Below, piece by piece: positions 17,146 through 25,342 of a stretch of DNA of 64,000 nt. The stretch's first letter is position 1. Each line of letters starts with the position of its first letter. This DNA is from Micromonospora saelicesensis. GTDB taxonomy: Bacteria; Actinomycetota; Actinomycetes; Mycobacteriales; Micromonosporaceae. The translations under genes were made by a program, and so were the position numbers. The notes below the pieces were generated by a model. That model saw only the letters and a program-made list of their open reading frames with translations, was not told the DNA's origin and did no database searches. The stretch covers positions 1 to 64,000 of the forward strand of contig NZ_FMCR01000009.1 in the NCBI RefSeq assembly GCF_900091575.1, given 5' to 3'.

Positions 17146-18123
17146 TCAGCCGCCGGCCATCCCGGCCCCCACCTCGTCGATCGCGTCGTCGATCTGGCGG
17201 GCGAGGTCCACGTCGAGCGCGGTGACCCCGTTGGCCTGGCTGGTCCGCACGGTCAACACGGCGGCGGTGTCGCCCGGACGCCCGATGCTCGGGCCGCGGC
17301 CGTTGTCCTGGCGCAGCCGGTCGAGCCGGGCGAGCACCCGGTCCAGGTTGTCGGGCGGCAGTGCGACCACCCGGTAGAGGCCCTGGCTGTCGCCGGCCCA
17401 GTAGGGCAGGTCGTCCAGCGCCGCGCTGATCTCGTCGGCGTCCAGGGTGGGTGTGGTGGTGGAGGCGCCCACCAGACCGCCGCCCGCCTCCGGCGGGTTC
17501 AGCAGGTCGCGCAACCCGTCGGGTACGTGCAACGACTCGACCAGGTCGCCGTCCTGCTCGGCGAGCGCGGCGATCGTCGCCTCGGCCTGGTACCGGGCCT
17601 GCTCCGGGGTGTTGCCGCTGATCCGGCCCACCTCGGCCAGGAAGCCGGGCAGGTCCTGGTGCCGTTCGATGCCGTCGACCGGCAGCACGTCGTGCAGCGA
17701 CGCCGGCACCGCGGCGAGCAGCCGCTGCCGCTCGGCGGCCTCCAGGGCGAACGCGAGGACCAGCACTGTCGCCTCGGTGCCCACCTTGGCGGTCTTGAAG
17801 TCGACCCCGGCGCGACGCCGGACCTCGTCGACCAGGTCGTGGTAGCCCATGCTGTTCACACCGGCCGCACCGCTCGGCGGGGACGGCTGCGGTCGCGGGT
17901 TGTCGGCGCTACCGACCGGCGGCGGTGCCGGCCCGCCGCGCGTGCTGTCCGACTTGTGCGTTCCGGCCGCTGGTGGGCCGGCCCGCTTACCCGCATCAAG
18001 GCTCGTGAGCTGCTTGGACGCACTCAGGCTGGCGCCGATCTCGCTGGGCTGGCGATTCTGCTCCCGGGCCTGCCGGGCCAGTGCCCGGCGCCTCTGGTTG
18101 TCGCCCTCCATCTGCTTGCGCAT
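17146..18123 (-). CDS. DUF2267 protein with C-terminal PCD-like domain
   Basis: A 325-residue protein. Residues 1-40 are basic and rich in Arg and Gln; 45-90 is a Pro/Gly/Ser linker. Residues 92-210 form a DUF2267-type helical domain (Y-H-D-L-V-D-E-V, A-A-V-P-A-S-L, L-P-G-F-L). Residues 226-317 resemble pterin-4a-carbinolamine dehydratase: E-I-S-A-A-L-D-D-L-P-Y-W near the start and G-V-T-A-L-D-V-D-L-A-R-Q-I-D at the end. The catalytic His-His-Pro motif is replaced by G-R-G-P, so dehydratase activity is unlikely. The ATG at 18123 is used because homologous basic N-termini begin there. It is an unusual fusion, probably regulatory or structural. Confidence 0.75.
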   Translation of the reverse strand: MRKQMEGDNQRRRALARQAREQNRQPSEIGASLSASKQLTSLDAGKRAGPPAAGTHKSDSTRGGPAPPPVGSADNPRPQPSPPSGAAGVNSMGYHDLVDEVRRRAGVDFKTAKVGTEATVLVLAFALEAAERQRLLAAVPASLHDVLPVDGIERHQDLPGFLAEVGRISGNTPEQARYQAEATIAALAEQDGDLVESLHVPDGLRDLLNPPEAGGGLVGASTTTPTLDADEISAALDDLPYWAGDSQGLYRVVALPPDNLDRVLARLDRLRQDNGRGPSIGRPGDTAAVLTVRTSQANGVTALDVDLARQIDDAIDEVGAGMAGG

Positions 18124-18323
18124 GGTGGCATCCCTTCCGCTGGGGATCGTGGCTGCGCCAGTCGCCTTCCCGCCGTCCCGGAGAAGGAAACGGAGGCCGC
18201 CGGCCGGGTCGGAGCGGCCTGCGCCACGCTTCATCCGGCGGGGGTGAGGGGTGCTCACCCGCACGGCCCGCACGATCGGGTCAGGACCGGAGTTCTTCCG
18301 AGGTACGCGGAAGGAAGGTCGTC

Positions 18324-18638
18324 ATGAAGGAAGTTGTCGAGATCGTCCCCGCTCGACCCGGCTGGTACGCCCGCTGGCAGCTCACACCGGAGGTCACCAG
18401 GTGTTACCCGGTGAGCCTGTGGGCGCTGCTGGAGGAGGCCGACGGAACGGGCCGCGAGGTGATCGGAATGGACTGCATCGGTCAGTGGCCCGGCGCGGAC
18501 GACAACGAGGCGGGTGGGCAGTTCGTCCGCTACCTGTACCAGACGCCCGATTCGGGGGAGCCGGAGGACGTGGACGCGGCCCCGATCGGCGAGCTGCGTG
18601 AGGACGGCCCCCGGCTCCAGCCGATGACGGCACCCTAG
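18324..18638 (+). CDS. small hypothetical protein
   Basis: A 104-residue acidic, soluble protein with no family I can name. The start is well supported by AAGGAAGG at 18311-18318, six bases upstream of the ATG. It is followed by a strong convergent terminator. Composition (W-Y-A-R-W, Y-P-V-S-L-W-A-L-L-E) suggests a small folded domain. Confidence 0.65.
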   Translation: MKEVVEIVPARPGWYARWQLTPEVTRCYPVSLWALLEEADGTGREVIGMDCIGQWPGADDNEAGGQFVRYLYQTPDSGEPEDVDAAPIGELREDGPRLQPMTAP

Positions 18639-18648
18639 ACATTCCTCC

Positions 18649-18681
18649 GGCCCCCGACCCCAGGTCCCAGGGTCGGGGGCC
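18649..18681. terminator. bidirectional intrinsic terminator
   Basis: GGCCCCCGACCC (18649-18660) and GGGTCGGGGGCC (18670-18681) are perfect 12-bp arms with a nine-base loop, in the gap between the small hypothetical gene and the convergent STAS gene. Downstream on the + strand comes CCCCGTTTCGCTT, a modest T-rich tail. Confidence 0.8.
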
Positions 18682-18713
18682 ACCCCGTTTCGCTTCCGGG
18701 GGTGGCTTTCGGG

Positions 18714-19052
18714 TCAGCCGATGGCGCGCACGTCGTCGTCGGCGTACGCCTCGGCGAGCAACTCACTCAGGCCCGTGCGGTCCAGCATTCGCTGAAGTTG
18801 AGGGCTGACCCCGGTCAGTCGGATCGCCCCGGCGGCCCGGTGCACCACCAGCAGCGCGCTGAGCCCGGAGGAGTCGCAGAGGGTCACCCCGGTCAGGTCG
18901 AGAAGAACCGGGGCGTCACCGTCGCCGCCCAGCTCGGCCGCCGCGGCGATCAGGTCGGGCGCGCTGTCGTAGTCGAGTTCGCCGGTCAGCCGGAGTCGGA
19001 CGTTCCCGGCGGCGAGCCGGGTTGTCTCGATGGTCAACAGCTGGTCGGGCAT
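18714..19052 (-). CDS. STAS domain anti-sigma factor antagonist
   Basis: A 112-residue STAS protein of the SpoIIAA/RsbV type. The expected phosphorylation site is the Ser in L-C-D-S-S-G-L. Such proteins bind an anti-sigma kinase when unphosphorylated, and a SpoIIE-type phosphatase restores that form. The gene is divergent from a SpoIIE phosphatase gene, so the phosphatase is the natural partner. The ATG at 19052 matches the usual STAS length. Confidence 0.88.
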   Translation of the reverse strand: MPDQLLTIETTRLAAGNVRLRLTGELDYDSAPDLIAAAAELGGDGDAPVLLDLTGVTLCDSSGLSALLVVHRAAGAIRLTGVSPQLQRMLDRTGLSELLAEAYADDDVRAIG

Positions 19053-19263
19053 CCCACCATTTTCCTTGTCGAGCGACAAAACGCAAAGCGGGGGCGGCGA
19101 AGCGCCCTCGTGTCCCTCGTCCGACACCCCTGCCGTGGCGGTGCCCGTCACCTGCCGTGAGATGCCGCTTTCCGGGTTCCGGCGTAGGGTGGCCGGAGAG
19201 TTTTGACAGTGGACGCCGGTTCCGGCACGGGTTCGGTGAACGACAAGGAGTGAGGCTCAGCTG

Positions 19264-21021
19264 GTGACTGCTTCCGACGTCAGGGACTGGGACCCGGGCG
19301 ACGGACGGCTCTCCACGCCGAGCACGACTCGACCCTCGGCGTGGTCCGCCGACGTTCGCCGCCCCACCGCTGCCCTGCCGCCGCTGGCCCCCGACCGGGG
19401 GCAAACCACGCCTGACTGGTTAGAGGTCGTCGAGCACTTCCGGGAAGGGCTGGTGGTCTGCGACGCCGATGGCGTCGTGCGGCACGTCAGCCCGGTGGCT
19501 GAGCGGTTGTTGCCCGAGGTGACGTCCGGCGAGCTGCTCAGCGCGGCCGGTGTGCACGGGTTGAGCGAAGGGGTCCCCGGGAGCTTCACCCATCGCGGGC
19601 GCCGGCTCACCGCGCGCCAGGTGCCGCTCTCCGGTGACCGCTGCTGCTGGTACGTCGAGGACGTCACCGACAGCGTCAGCCGCGCCGACGCGCTGCTCGC
19701 CGAACGGGCCCGCTCGGCATTCCTGGCCGTGGTCGGCGACAAGCTGGGCAACCCACTGCACCCCGACCGGGCGGCCGCCGCGGTCGTCCGACTCGCCGTG
19801 CCGACCCTGGCCGAGGTGGCGGTGCTGGTGATCGCGCCGCGGGCCGGTCGTGCTCGCTGGTGGCGGGCCTCCCGCACCGACGACGAGGTGCCGACGGTGG
19901 ACAGCGGCGTGCTGGCCGGCGGCGAGCTGCCGACCGCCATCGCCGACGGGTTGACCGGGGCCGAGCCGCACGCGGTGGACTGGCTGGTCGAGCAGGCGGT
20001 CGACGCCGGCTGGCTGCCGGGGCTGGCCGGCACCGAGAGCGCCGCCCGGGTCGTCCCGCTGCCGGGGCGTGACGCGCCGGTCGGTGTGCTGCTGGTGGCC
20101 CGTCGCGCCACCCGCTGGTACGACGAGGACGACGTGGAGCTGGTCCGCGCTTTCGCGGCCCGCGCCGGCGCGGCGTTGACCACCGCGCTGCTCTACCGCG
20201 ACCAGGCCGAGGTGGCCGACACCCTCCAGGCCAGCCTGTTGCCGGTCGAGCCGGTCGAGGCCGTCGGTGTGCAGTGGGGCACCGCGTACCGGCCCGCGCA
20301 GGCGGGGCTGCGCATCGGCGGCGACTTCTACGGTTCGCACCGGCTCACCGACGGTGGTTCGGTGTTCTTCCTCGGCGACGTGTCGGGCAAGGGCGTCGAA
20401 GCCGCCGTCTTCACCGGCCAACTGCGCCAGTGCCTCCAGGCGCTGCACCGGTTGGAGTCGAACCCCGCGCGGTTGCTGCGGCTGCTCAACGACGCGTTGC
20501 TGGAGACGACCCAGGCGCACGGCCAGGGCCGCTTCGCCACGATCGTGCTGGGTGTGGCCCGCCCGGAGCGCGACGGTGGCCTCACCCTCACCATGGCCGG
20601 CGGCGGGCACCTGCCACCGCTGGTGCTGCGCGCCTCCGGTGAGGTGGAGACGGTGGAGTTGCGCGGCATGCTGATCGGGGTGGTGCCCGACCCCCGCGTC
20701 GGGGAGGTGACCGTACGGCTGGCGCCGGGCGAGACCTGCCTGCTCTACAGCGACGGCGTGACCGAGGCACGGGGCGGGCGGCGCGGAGACGAGCAGTTCG
20801 GGCCGGAGCGGCTGGTCACGGCGCTGACCGGCTGCCAGCGGATGCCCGCGCCGGCTCTGGCCGAACGGGTCGAGCAGATCACCTGCGACTGGTTGGCGCA
20901 GGGCGACCACGACGACATCGCCGTGCTGGCGCTGCGGGCGGCCGGCCCGAGCGGGCGCGGGGCGCGGCACCTGCACTCGGTGCCCGCCGGCATCGACCAG
21001 ACAGAGGAGACTGACGCGTGA
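19264..21021 (+). CDS. PAS/GAF-containing SpoIIE (PP2C) phosphatase
   Basis: A 585-residue signalling phosphatase. A PAS domain spans about residues 55-140 (V-V-E-H-F-R-E-G-L-V-V-C-D), a GAF-like domain about 160-315, and the SpoIIE/PP2C catalytic domain about 325-565. Metal-binding motifs are G-G-D-F-Y, L-G-D-V-S-G-K-G, Y-S-D-G-V-T-E-A and G-D-H-D-D-I-A-V-L. It should dephosphorylate STAS antagonists. The GTG start at 19264 has AAGGAG at 19245-19250, rather far (13 bases). The next gene overlaps it by four bases, so its product is probably made in step with the B12-binding protein. Confidence 0.9.
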   Translation: MTASDVRDWDPGDGRLSTPSTTRPSAWSADVRRPTAALPPLAPDRGQTTPDWLEVVEHFREGLVVCDADGVVRHVSPVAERLLPEVTSGELLSAAGVHGLSEGVPGSFTHRGRRLTARQVPLSGDRCCWYVEDVTDSVSRADALLAERARSAFLAVVGDKLGNPLHPDRAAAAVVRLAVPTLAEVAVLVIAPRAGRARWWRASRTDDEVPTVDSGVLAGGELPTAIADGLTGAEPHAVDWLVEQAVDAGWLPGLAGTESAARVVPLPGRDAPVGVLLVARRATRWYDEDDVELVRAFAARAGAALTTALLYRDQAEVADTLQASLLPVEPVEAVGVQWGTAYRPAQAGLRIGGDFYGSHRLTDGGSVFFLGDVSGKGVEAAVFTGQLRQCLQALHRLESNPARLLRLLNDALLETTQAHGQGRFATIVLGVARPERDGGLTLTMAGGGHLPPLVLRASGEVETVELRGMLIGVVPDPRVGEVTVRLAPGETCLLYSDGVTEARGGRRGDEQFGPERLVTALTGCQRMPAPALAERVEQITCDWLAQGDHDDIAVLALRAAGPSGRGARHLHSVPAGIDQTEETDA

Positions 21022-22055
21022 CCGCCGCCACGGCCACCACCGACCTCGGCGAGGCGTACTCGGGGTACCTGGACCACCTCGCCGACGCCGACGAGTACGC
21101 CGCGACCGACCTGGCGATCGGCCTGCTCGACGCGGGCGTCCCGGCGGAGCGGGTGCTGCTCGACCTGGTCGCGCCCGCCCAGGCCGAGGTGGGCGAGCGG
21201 TGGGCGCGCAACGAGTGGAGCGTCGCCCAGGAGCACGCGGCCACCCACATCAGCGAGCAGGTGGTGGCGGCGGTCTCCGCGCACGTCAAGGCGCGGCCGA
21301 CCGGTGGCCGGGTCGTGGTCGCCTGCATGGACGGCGAGTGGCACGCGCTGCCACCCCGGCTGGTGGCCGAGGTGCTGCGGTTACGCGGGTGGCAGGTGAC
21401 CTTCCTGGGCGCCAGCGTCCCCGCGGCGCACCTCGTGTCGTACCTGCACCGCTACGACGCGCACGCGGTCGCGCTGGCGTGCGCGCTGCCGATGCGCCTG
21501 CCGTACGCCCACCGGATGATCGAGGCCTGCCGCCGCTCGGACGTGCCGGTGGTGGTCGGCGGGCGTGGGTTCGGCACGGACGGCCGGTGGGCGCGCCGGC
21601 TCGGGGTGGCCTGGGCGCCGGACGCCCCCTCGGCGGCCGAGCTGATCACCGACGAGCGGGCGCTGCGCGGGGCCGCGCCGGCGCAACTGGCGCACCTGGG
21701 CGACGACGAGTACGCCAGCCTGGTGCGCCGTCGCGGTGAGCTGATCGACAGCGCGTTGGCGGAGCTGCGGGAGCGGGTGCCGGCGGCACGGGCGTACACC
21801 GCCGCGCAGCTCGACGCGACAGTGAGCGACCTGGGCCACATAGTGGATTTCCTGGCGGCGGCGGTCTATGTCGACGACCCAACGTTGTTCACCGAGTTCG
21901 TGGAGTGGCTGTCGGGGATTCTGGGCAGTCGTGGGGTGCCCACCGGGGCGGTCGTCCTGCCGCTGGAGCACTACGCCGCCGCGTTGCGGGACTTCCCCCG
22001 GGCGGCGCGGGCGCTGGCGCTGGGATGCGCGGCGCTGCCCGCCACCGCCCGCTGA
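21018..22055 (+). CDS. cobalamin-binding sensor protein (CarH-like fold)
   Basis: A 345-residue protein. Residues 10-90 form a B12 cap-type helical bundle carrying the photoreceptor motif W-x9-E-H (W62, E72, H73), which in CarH-type proteins covers the upper face of adenosylcobalamin. Residues 96-210 form the Rossmann B12-binding domain; its lower-ligand motif reads E107-x-H109-x-x-P112 where E-x-H-x-x-G is usual, and a V-V-G-G segment follows near 185. Residues 215-345 are a helical domain without a named match. There is no DNA-binding domain, so the likely output is protein-protein signalling to the coupled SpoIIE phosphatase. The GTG start overlaps the phosphatase stop (GTGA). Confidence 0.85.
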   Translation: MTAATATTDLGEAYSGYLDHLADADEYAATDLAIGLLDAGVPAERVLLDLVAPAQAEVGERWARNEWSVAQEHAATHISEQVVAAVSAHVKARPTGGRVVVACMDGEWHALPPRLVAEVLRLRGWQVTFLGASVPAAHLVSYLHRYDAHAVALACALPMRLPYAHRMIEACRRSDVPVVVGGRGFGTDGRWARRLGVAWAPDAPSAAELITDERALRGAAPAQLAHLGDDEYASLVRRRGELIDSALAELRERVPAARAYTAAQLDATVSDLGHIVDFLAAAVYVDDPTLFTEFVEWLSGILGSRGVPTGAVVLPLEHYAAALRDFPRAARALALGCAALPATAR

Positions 22056-22117
22056 CCGACCCACCGGTGGCCGCCGGATCGATCACCGCGCCCGGCGGCG
22101 GACGAGTCAGCTCTGCG

Positions 22118-22123
22118 TATACT
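22118..22123 (+). promoter_or_regulatory. possible -10 element (TATACT) ahead of the STAS gene
   Basis: TATACT lies about 50 bp upstream of the second STAS gene, in an otherwise very GC-rich stretch. No matching -35 hexamer is clear at 17 bases, so assignment to a specific sigma factor is not possible. Confidence 0.35.
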
Positions 22124-22171
22124 TGCCGGACTGCAAACGTCCCACCCTGGGGTGGAGCGAGGGGGAGAACG

Positions 22172-22519
22172 GTGACGTTCAGCGTCAACTACGTCGAGAG
22201 CGACGGTGGTGGCGCCTGCCTGCGGCTCGTGGGCGAGCTGGACCTGAGCACCGCCCCCGAGCTGACCGCCGCGATCGACCGGCTCACCGCGGCGGGTGAG
22301 ACCCGGGTGCTGCTCGACCTGACCGACCTCACGTTCTGCGACTCCACCGGAATGGCGGTGTTCGTCCGGGGCGACAATCGGGCGGCGGCCGACGGGGGGT
22401 GGCTCCGGCTCACCGGCGCCAACGGGCGGGTCGAGCGGGTGCTGCGCGTGACCGGCCTCGCCGACGTGTTGCGCTACGAACCGGAGTCGGTCGACCCCGC
22501 GTCCCGCAGTGCTTCGTGA
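22172..22519 (+). CDS. STAS domain anti-sigma factor antagonist
   Basis: A 115-residue STAS protein with the phosphorylation loop F-C-D-S-T-G-M and the usual flanks (R-L-V-G-E-L-D-L-S-T-A-P-E and L-R-L-T-G-A-N). The GTG at 22172 has GGGGGAG ending five bases before it. It lies between the B12 sensor and a CheY-like regulator, so it is probably another client of the upstream SpoIIE phosphatase. Confidence 0.9.
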   Translation: MTFSVNYVESDGGGACLRLVGELDLSTAPELTAAIDRLTAAGETRVLLDLTDLTFCDSTGMAVFVRGDNRAAADGGWLRLTGANGRVERVLRVTGLADVLRYEPESVDPASRSAS

Positions 22520-22603
22520 TGGGCTAGATTTCCCCGCCAGCATTTCCCCGCCAACGCGGTGACCGTCAGGGTCCCGTCCCCGCCGACTCCGAGGCAGGTA
22601 GTG

Positions 22604-23050
22604 ATGGGCGTAGACAGCCCGCAGCCGGTACGCATCCTGGTGGTCGACGACGACCCGGGTGATGTGCTGATGATCGAGGAGGCGCTGGCGGACTCCGACG
22701 TCGACAAGATCATCGACGTGGTGAGTGACGGCGAGGAGGCGATGGAGTTTCTCCGCGCCGAGGGCCGGCACGAGCAGGCCCGCCGACCGGACGTGATCCT
22801 GCTGGATCTGAACATGCCGCGGATGGACGGTCGGCAGGTGCTCGGGGCGGTCAAGCAGGACGAGGATCTGCGAACCATCCCGATCGTCGTGCTGACCACA
22901 TCCAACGCCGACACCGACATCGTCGGCAGCTACACGTTGCAGGCCAACGCGTACGTCACCAAGCCGATCGACCTGGACGACTTCAACGACGTGGTTCGCC
23001 GCATCGACGAGTTCTTCGGCCGGGTCGTGGTGCTGCCCAAGCGCATTTGA
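22604..23050 (+). CDS. CheY-like single-domain response regulator (Rcp1-like)
   Basis: A 148-residue receiver with no output domain. The acidic pocket is V-V-D-D-D-P, the phospho-acceptor Asp lies in I-L-L-D-L-N-M-P, the Thr switch in V-L-T-T-S and the Lys in Y-V-T-K-P-I. Length and the M-P-R-M-D-G pattern match Rcp1-type regulators, which partner phytochrome-like kinases. No cognate kinase gene is adjacent. Together with the B12 sensor it fits a light or stress-signalling block. The start at 22604 is preferred because it gives the family's length. Confidence 0.87.
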   Translation: MGVDSPQPVRILVVDDDPGDVLMIEEALADSDVDKIIDVVSDGEEAMEFLRAEGRHEQARRPDVILLDLNMPRMDGRQVLGAVKQDEDLRTIPIVVLTTSNADTDIVGSYTLQANAYVTKPIDLDDFNDVVRRIDEFFGRVVVLPKRI

Positions 23051-23094
23051 GGCCCGCGCCACCTGCGCGCATGCTGAACATTTTTCCCGAACCC

Positions 23095-23121
23095 CCTCGG
23101 CGCGAGCGGTCGCGGCCGAGG
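23095..23121 (+). terminator. hairpin after the response regulator
   Basis: CCTCGGC (23095-23101) pairs with GCCGAGG (23115-23121) and can be extended by an inner GCG/CGC pairing. The run ATTTTTC at 23080-23086 lies before the stem rather than after it, so this may be a weak terminator or a leader structure of the next gene. Confidence 0.35.
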
Positions 23122-23164
23122 ATCCAGGTGGGGAAGTAACAGCAGCTGCCTGGGGGGCGACAGT

Positions 23165-23686
23165 ATGAGGTTCTCCGTCGTTGAGACCGGTTACGACCAG
23201 CGACAGGTGGATTACTGCCTGGACGAGTTGGGGATCCGGTTGTCCCGGCTCGCGGCGCGGGCCGAGGGCGCCGCCGGGGAGGCCCGGGAGTGGGACGAGA
23301 TCCGCCAGGAGGCAGCCTGGCTCAGCGGGCTCCTGCACCGACTCGATCTGGACGACGTCGCGGCCCCCCGGTACGCCGGTGACGCGGTGCGGCGTGAGGC
23401 CGCCGAGATCCTGGCCCAGGCCCGCGCCGAGCTGGACGCGGCCCGCGAGGAGGCGCGGCGGGTGCGGGAGCGGGCGTACGCGGAGGCCGTGCAGGCCCGA
23501 CGTGACTTCGAGGCGGCGCTGGACGCTCGCCGACGGCGCGAGGTGCGGGTGGACGAGATCCTCAGCCAGGTGACGGTCGACCAGGTGCCCGCCGACACCC
23601 CCACCGCAGCCGCCGGAGTGCCGGGCAGCCGGGTCGGGGTCGGGGGCCCGGACGCGGGCGCGGAGCCACCGCCGGGCCGTCGCTGA
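23165..23686 (+). CDS. DivIVA-like coiled-coil protein
   Basis: A 173-residue protein. The N-terminus carries a short DivIVA-type element (F-S-V-V-E-T-G-Y-D-Q-R-Q-V-D-Y) of the kind that binds curved membrane or interacts with polar proteins. Residues 30-145 are highly charged, rich in Ala, Glu and Arg, and should form a long coiled coil. The last 30 residues are Pro/Gly-rich. The ATG follows GGGGGGCG by seven bases. Its position after the signalling genes may mean it localises or scaffolds them, but this is inference. Confidence 0.7.
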   Translation: MRFSVVETGYDQRQVDYCLDELGIRLSRLAARAEGAAGEAREWDEIRQEAAWLSGLLHRLDLDDVAAPRYAGDAVRREAAEILAQARAELDAAREEARRVRERAYAEAVQARRDFEAALDARRRREVRVDEILSQVTVDQVPADTPTAAAGVPGSRVGVGGPDAGAEPPPGRR

Positions 23687-23710
23687 GACGCGCGGGCGTG
23701 GGTGCCCGGC

Positions 23711-24559
23711 TCAGGCGGTGAGCGCCGCCGCGACGGTGGTCGCCCGGTCCTCGTGCTGGGCGTACGCGTCGGGGTACGCGGAGATCTGCACGGCCTGGGC
23801 GGCGGCGGTGACGCTCATGTCCTGCCAGCCGGGGATCTCGTTGAGCGCCGTGTAGAAGGCCCGCGCGGCGTACGACGGGCGCATCAGCTGGGCCACGGTG
23901 CCCCAGCCGCTGCTGGGCCGCTGCTGGAACAGCCCGACCGAGTCGTGGTCGGAGCCGCTGCCCTGGTTCGGGTACTCCGCCGACTCCGGGAGGACGTCGC
24001 TGGCCAGGTTGTAGAGGTTGCTCTCCTGCATGGCGGTGGACAGTGCCACCACCAGGGCGCGGCGCGGCATCTTCATCTCCAGGCCGACGTCCACGATGAT
24101 CTTCGCGTTGTCCATCTGTGCCTGGTCGAGGCCGGCGACCGGCCGGGGGCGGCGGGGCTTGACCGGCTTCTTGGGCGCCTTGCGGACGGCGGTGGGAGTG
24201 GGCGTGGGCTTCGCCGTCGGGGTGGGCAGGATTCGGGCGGGGGCGGCGTCGCGATCCAGTGACCGGGAGGCGCGCTCGTCGGCGATGGCGGCGCGGTCGG
24301 CCACCGCCTCGGCGAGCGGCTCGACCGTACGGGGGGTGTCGTCGTTGCCTCGCGCGGTGGCGACCGCGACGAGGCTGAGGCAGCAGGTGACACCGGTGGC
24401 CAGCGCCACCCGGACCGGGGTCGAGCGCAGCAGGGCACGCCGCGACGGGTCGGGAGCGCGGTGACGGCCGATCGTCCGTTCGGTTGATGCGGCGTCGTCC
24501 GAGGGGGTGCTCGGGCGCGCGTCGGTCAGCTTCTGGGCAGAGGGGTCGTCGGGATGCAC
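23711..24559 (-). CDS. membrane-anchored lytic transglycosylase-like protein
   Basis: A 282-residue protein with an N-terminal cytoplasmic segment of about 50 residues, one membrane helix (V-A-L-A-T-G-V-T-C-C-L-S-L-V-A-V-A near 52-70), a Lys/Pro/Thr-rich spacer (about 110-150) and a C-terminal domain beginning near 155. That domain has the pattern A-M-Q-E-S-N, S-D-H-D-S-V-G-L-F-Q-Q-R-P, G-W-G-T, typical of actinobacterial peptidoglycan lytic proteins. The Glu of A-M-Q-E-S is the likely catalytic acid. It probably acts on the cell wall from the outer face of the membrane. Confidence 0.8.
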   Translation of the reverse strand: MHPDDPSAQKLTDARPSTPSDDAASTERTIGRHRAPDPSRRALLRSTPVRVALATGVTCCLSLVAVATARGNDDTPRTVEPLAEAVADRAAIADERASRSLDRDAAPARILPTPTAKPTPTPTAVRKAPKKPVKPRRPRPVAGLDQAQMDNAKIIVDVGLEMKMPRRALVVALSTAMQESNLYNLASDVLPESAEYPNQGSGSDHDSVGLFQQRPSSGWGTVAQLMRPSYAARAFYTALNEIPGWQDMSVTAAAQAVQISAYPDAYAQHEDRATTVAAALTA

Positions 24560-24847
24560 CTGACGAGGCTAAAGAGCTGAATGCCCGATGCCATCAGCCC
24601 GTACGGTGGCATGCGCCACAATTTGCCCTGATCATGGCGACTTTATTGGGCAAAATACGAGCGAAGTAGATCAACCTCGCGGATCACTCCAGACGGTTAT
24701 TCCCGACTTGCCGGGTGAATGCGGTCGCCCCGCCACCCCGCTGGCCGCGCCTCCGGCAAACTTCAGGACTCAGCCGAACAGCCGAGCCATGCCTCCACCA
24801 ACCGGCCCCGGGGTGTGCGGGTGACAGGCGACGACCTGAGCGTGGAG

Positions 24848-25273
24848 TCAGTGTCGGCCGTTCTCGGCTGGGGTGACGGTCAGGCGGTGTCGGCTGGCGT
24901 CGCCGCTGGAGAACGGCCAGAGCCGGTCGGCGTACTCGACCAGGTCGGCCAGTTGGTCTCGGCTCAGCCCGGCTGAGGAGATCTCCGCGTGCACGTCGGC
25001 CCGGTATCGGCCGTCGTTGTCCCGCCCCAGCTTCGCCTCCGCGCGGACCTGCACGGTGTGCGCCTCGTCGGTGATCTCCCCGGCCACCTCCACCGCCGCG
25101 TGATGCAGGCAGGAGGCGAAGGCTGCGGCCAGCAACTGTTCCGGGGTCAGCCCGGTGCAGTGCGGCGCCAGCGGTGAGGCCAGCGCGGTGGAGAGCCCGC
25201 CATCGTCGGTGCGTACGTGACCGCCCTCGGCGGTCGCTGTGGCCTCACGCAGCCAGGAACTCTGATCCGGCAT
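24848..25273 (-). CDS. OsmC/Ohr family protein, resolving cysteine missing
   Basis: A 141-residue OsmC-fold protein. The peroxidatic region L-L-A-A-A-F-A-S-C-L-H-H-A with Cys55 is present. The second catalytic Cys, normally in a C-P-Y-S motif near the C-terminus, is replaced by Trp119 in L-W-P-F-S. A second cysteine, Cys39, lies earlier in P-H-C-T-G-L. Organic-peroxide reduction by the standard two-Cys cycle is therefore doubtful. The start at 25273 fits the family. It lies just downstream of a Ser/Thr kinase gene on the same strand. Confidence 0.82.
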   Translation of the reverse strand: MPDQSSWLREATATAEGGHVRTDDGGLSTALASPLAPHCTGLTPEQLLAAAFASCLHHAAVEVAGEITDEAHTVQVRAEAKLGRDNDGRYRADVHAEISSAGLSRDQLADLVEYADRLWPFSSGDASRHRLTVTPAENGRH

Positions 25274-25342
25274 CGCGTTTCTCCCGTCGCTCACCAGCCG
25301 GCTACCCCTTCGCCGCCCGGCGAAACGCCGCCTGTCGTCCGG

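Noticed and set aside
24560..24847. Possible ydaO-type (c-di-AMP) riboswitch near the lytic transglycosylase gene
   Set aside because: CCGGGTGAAT-like and GAACAGC-like bits occur on the + strand only, while the neighbouring wall gene is on the - strand. The full set of conserved elements is not present.
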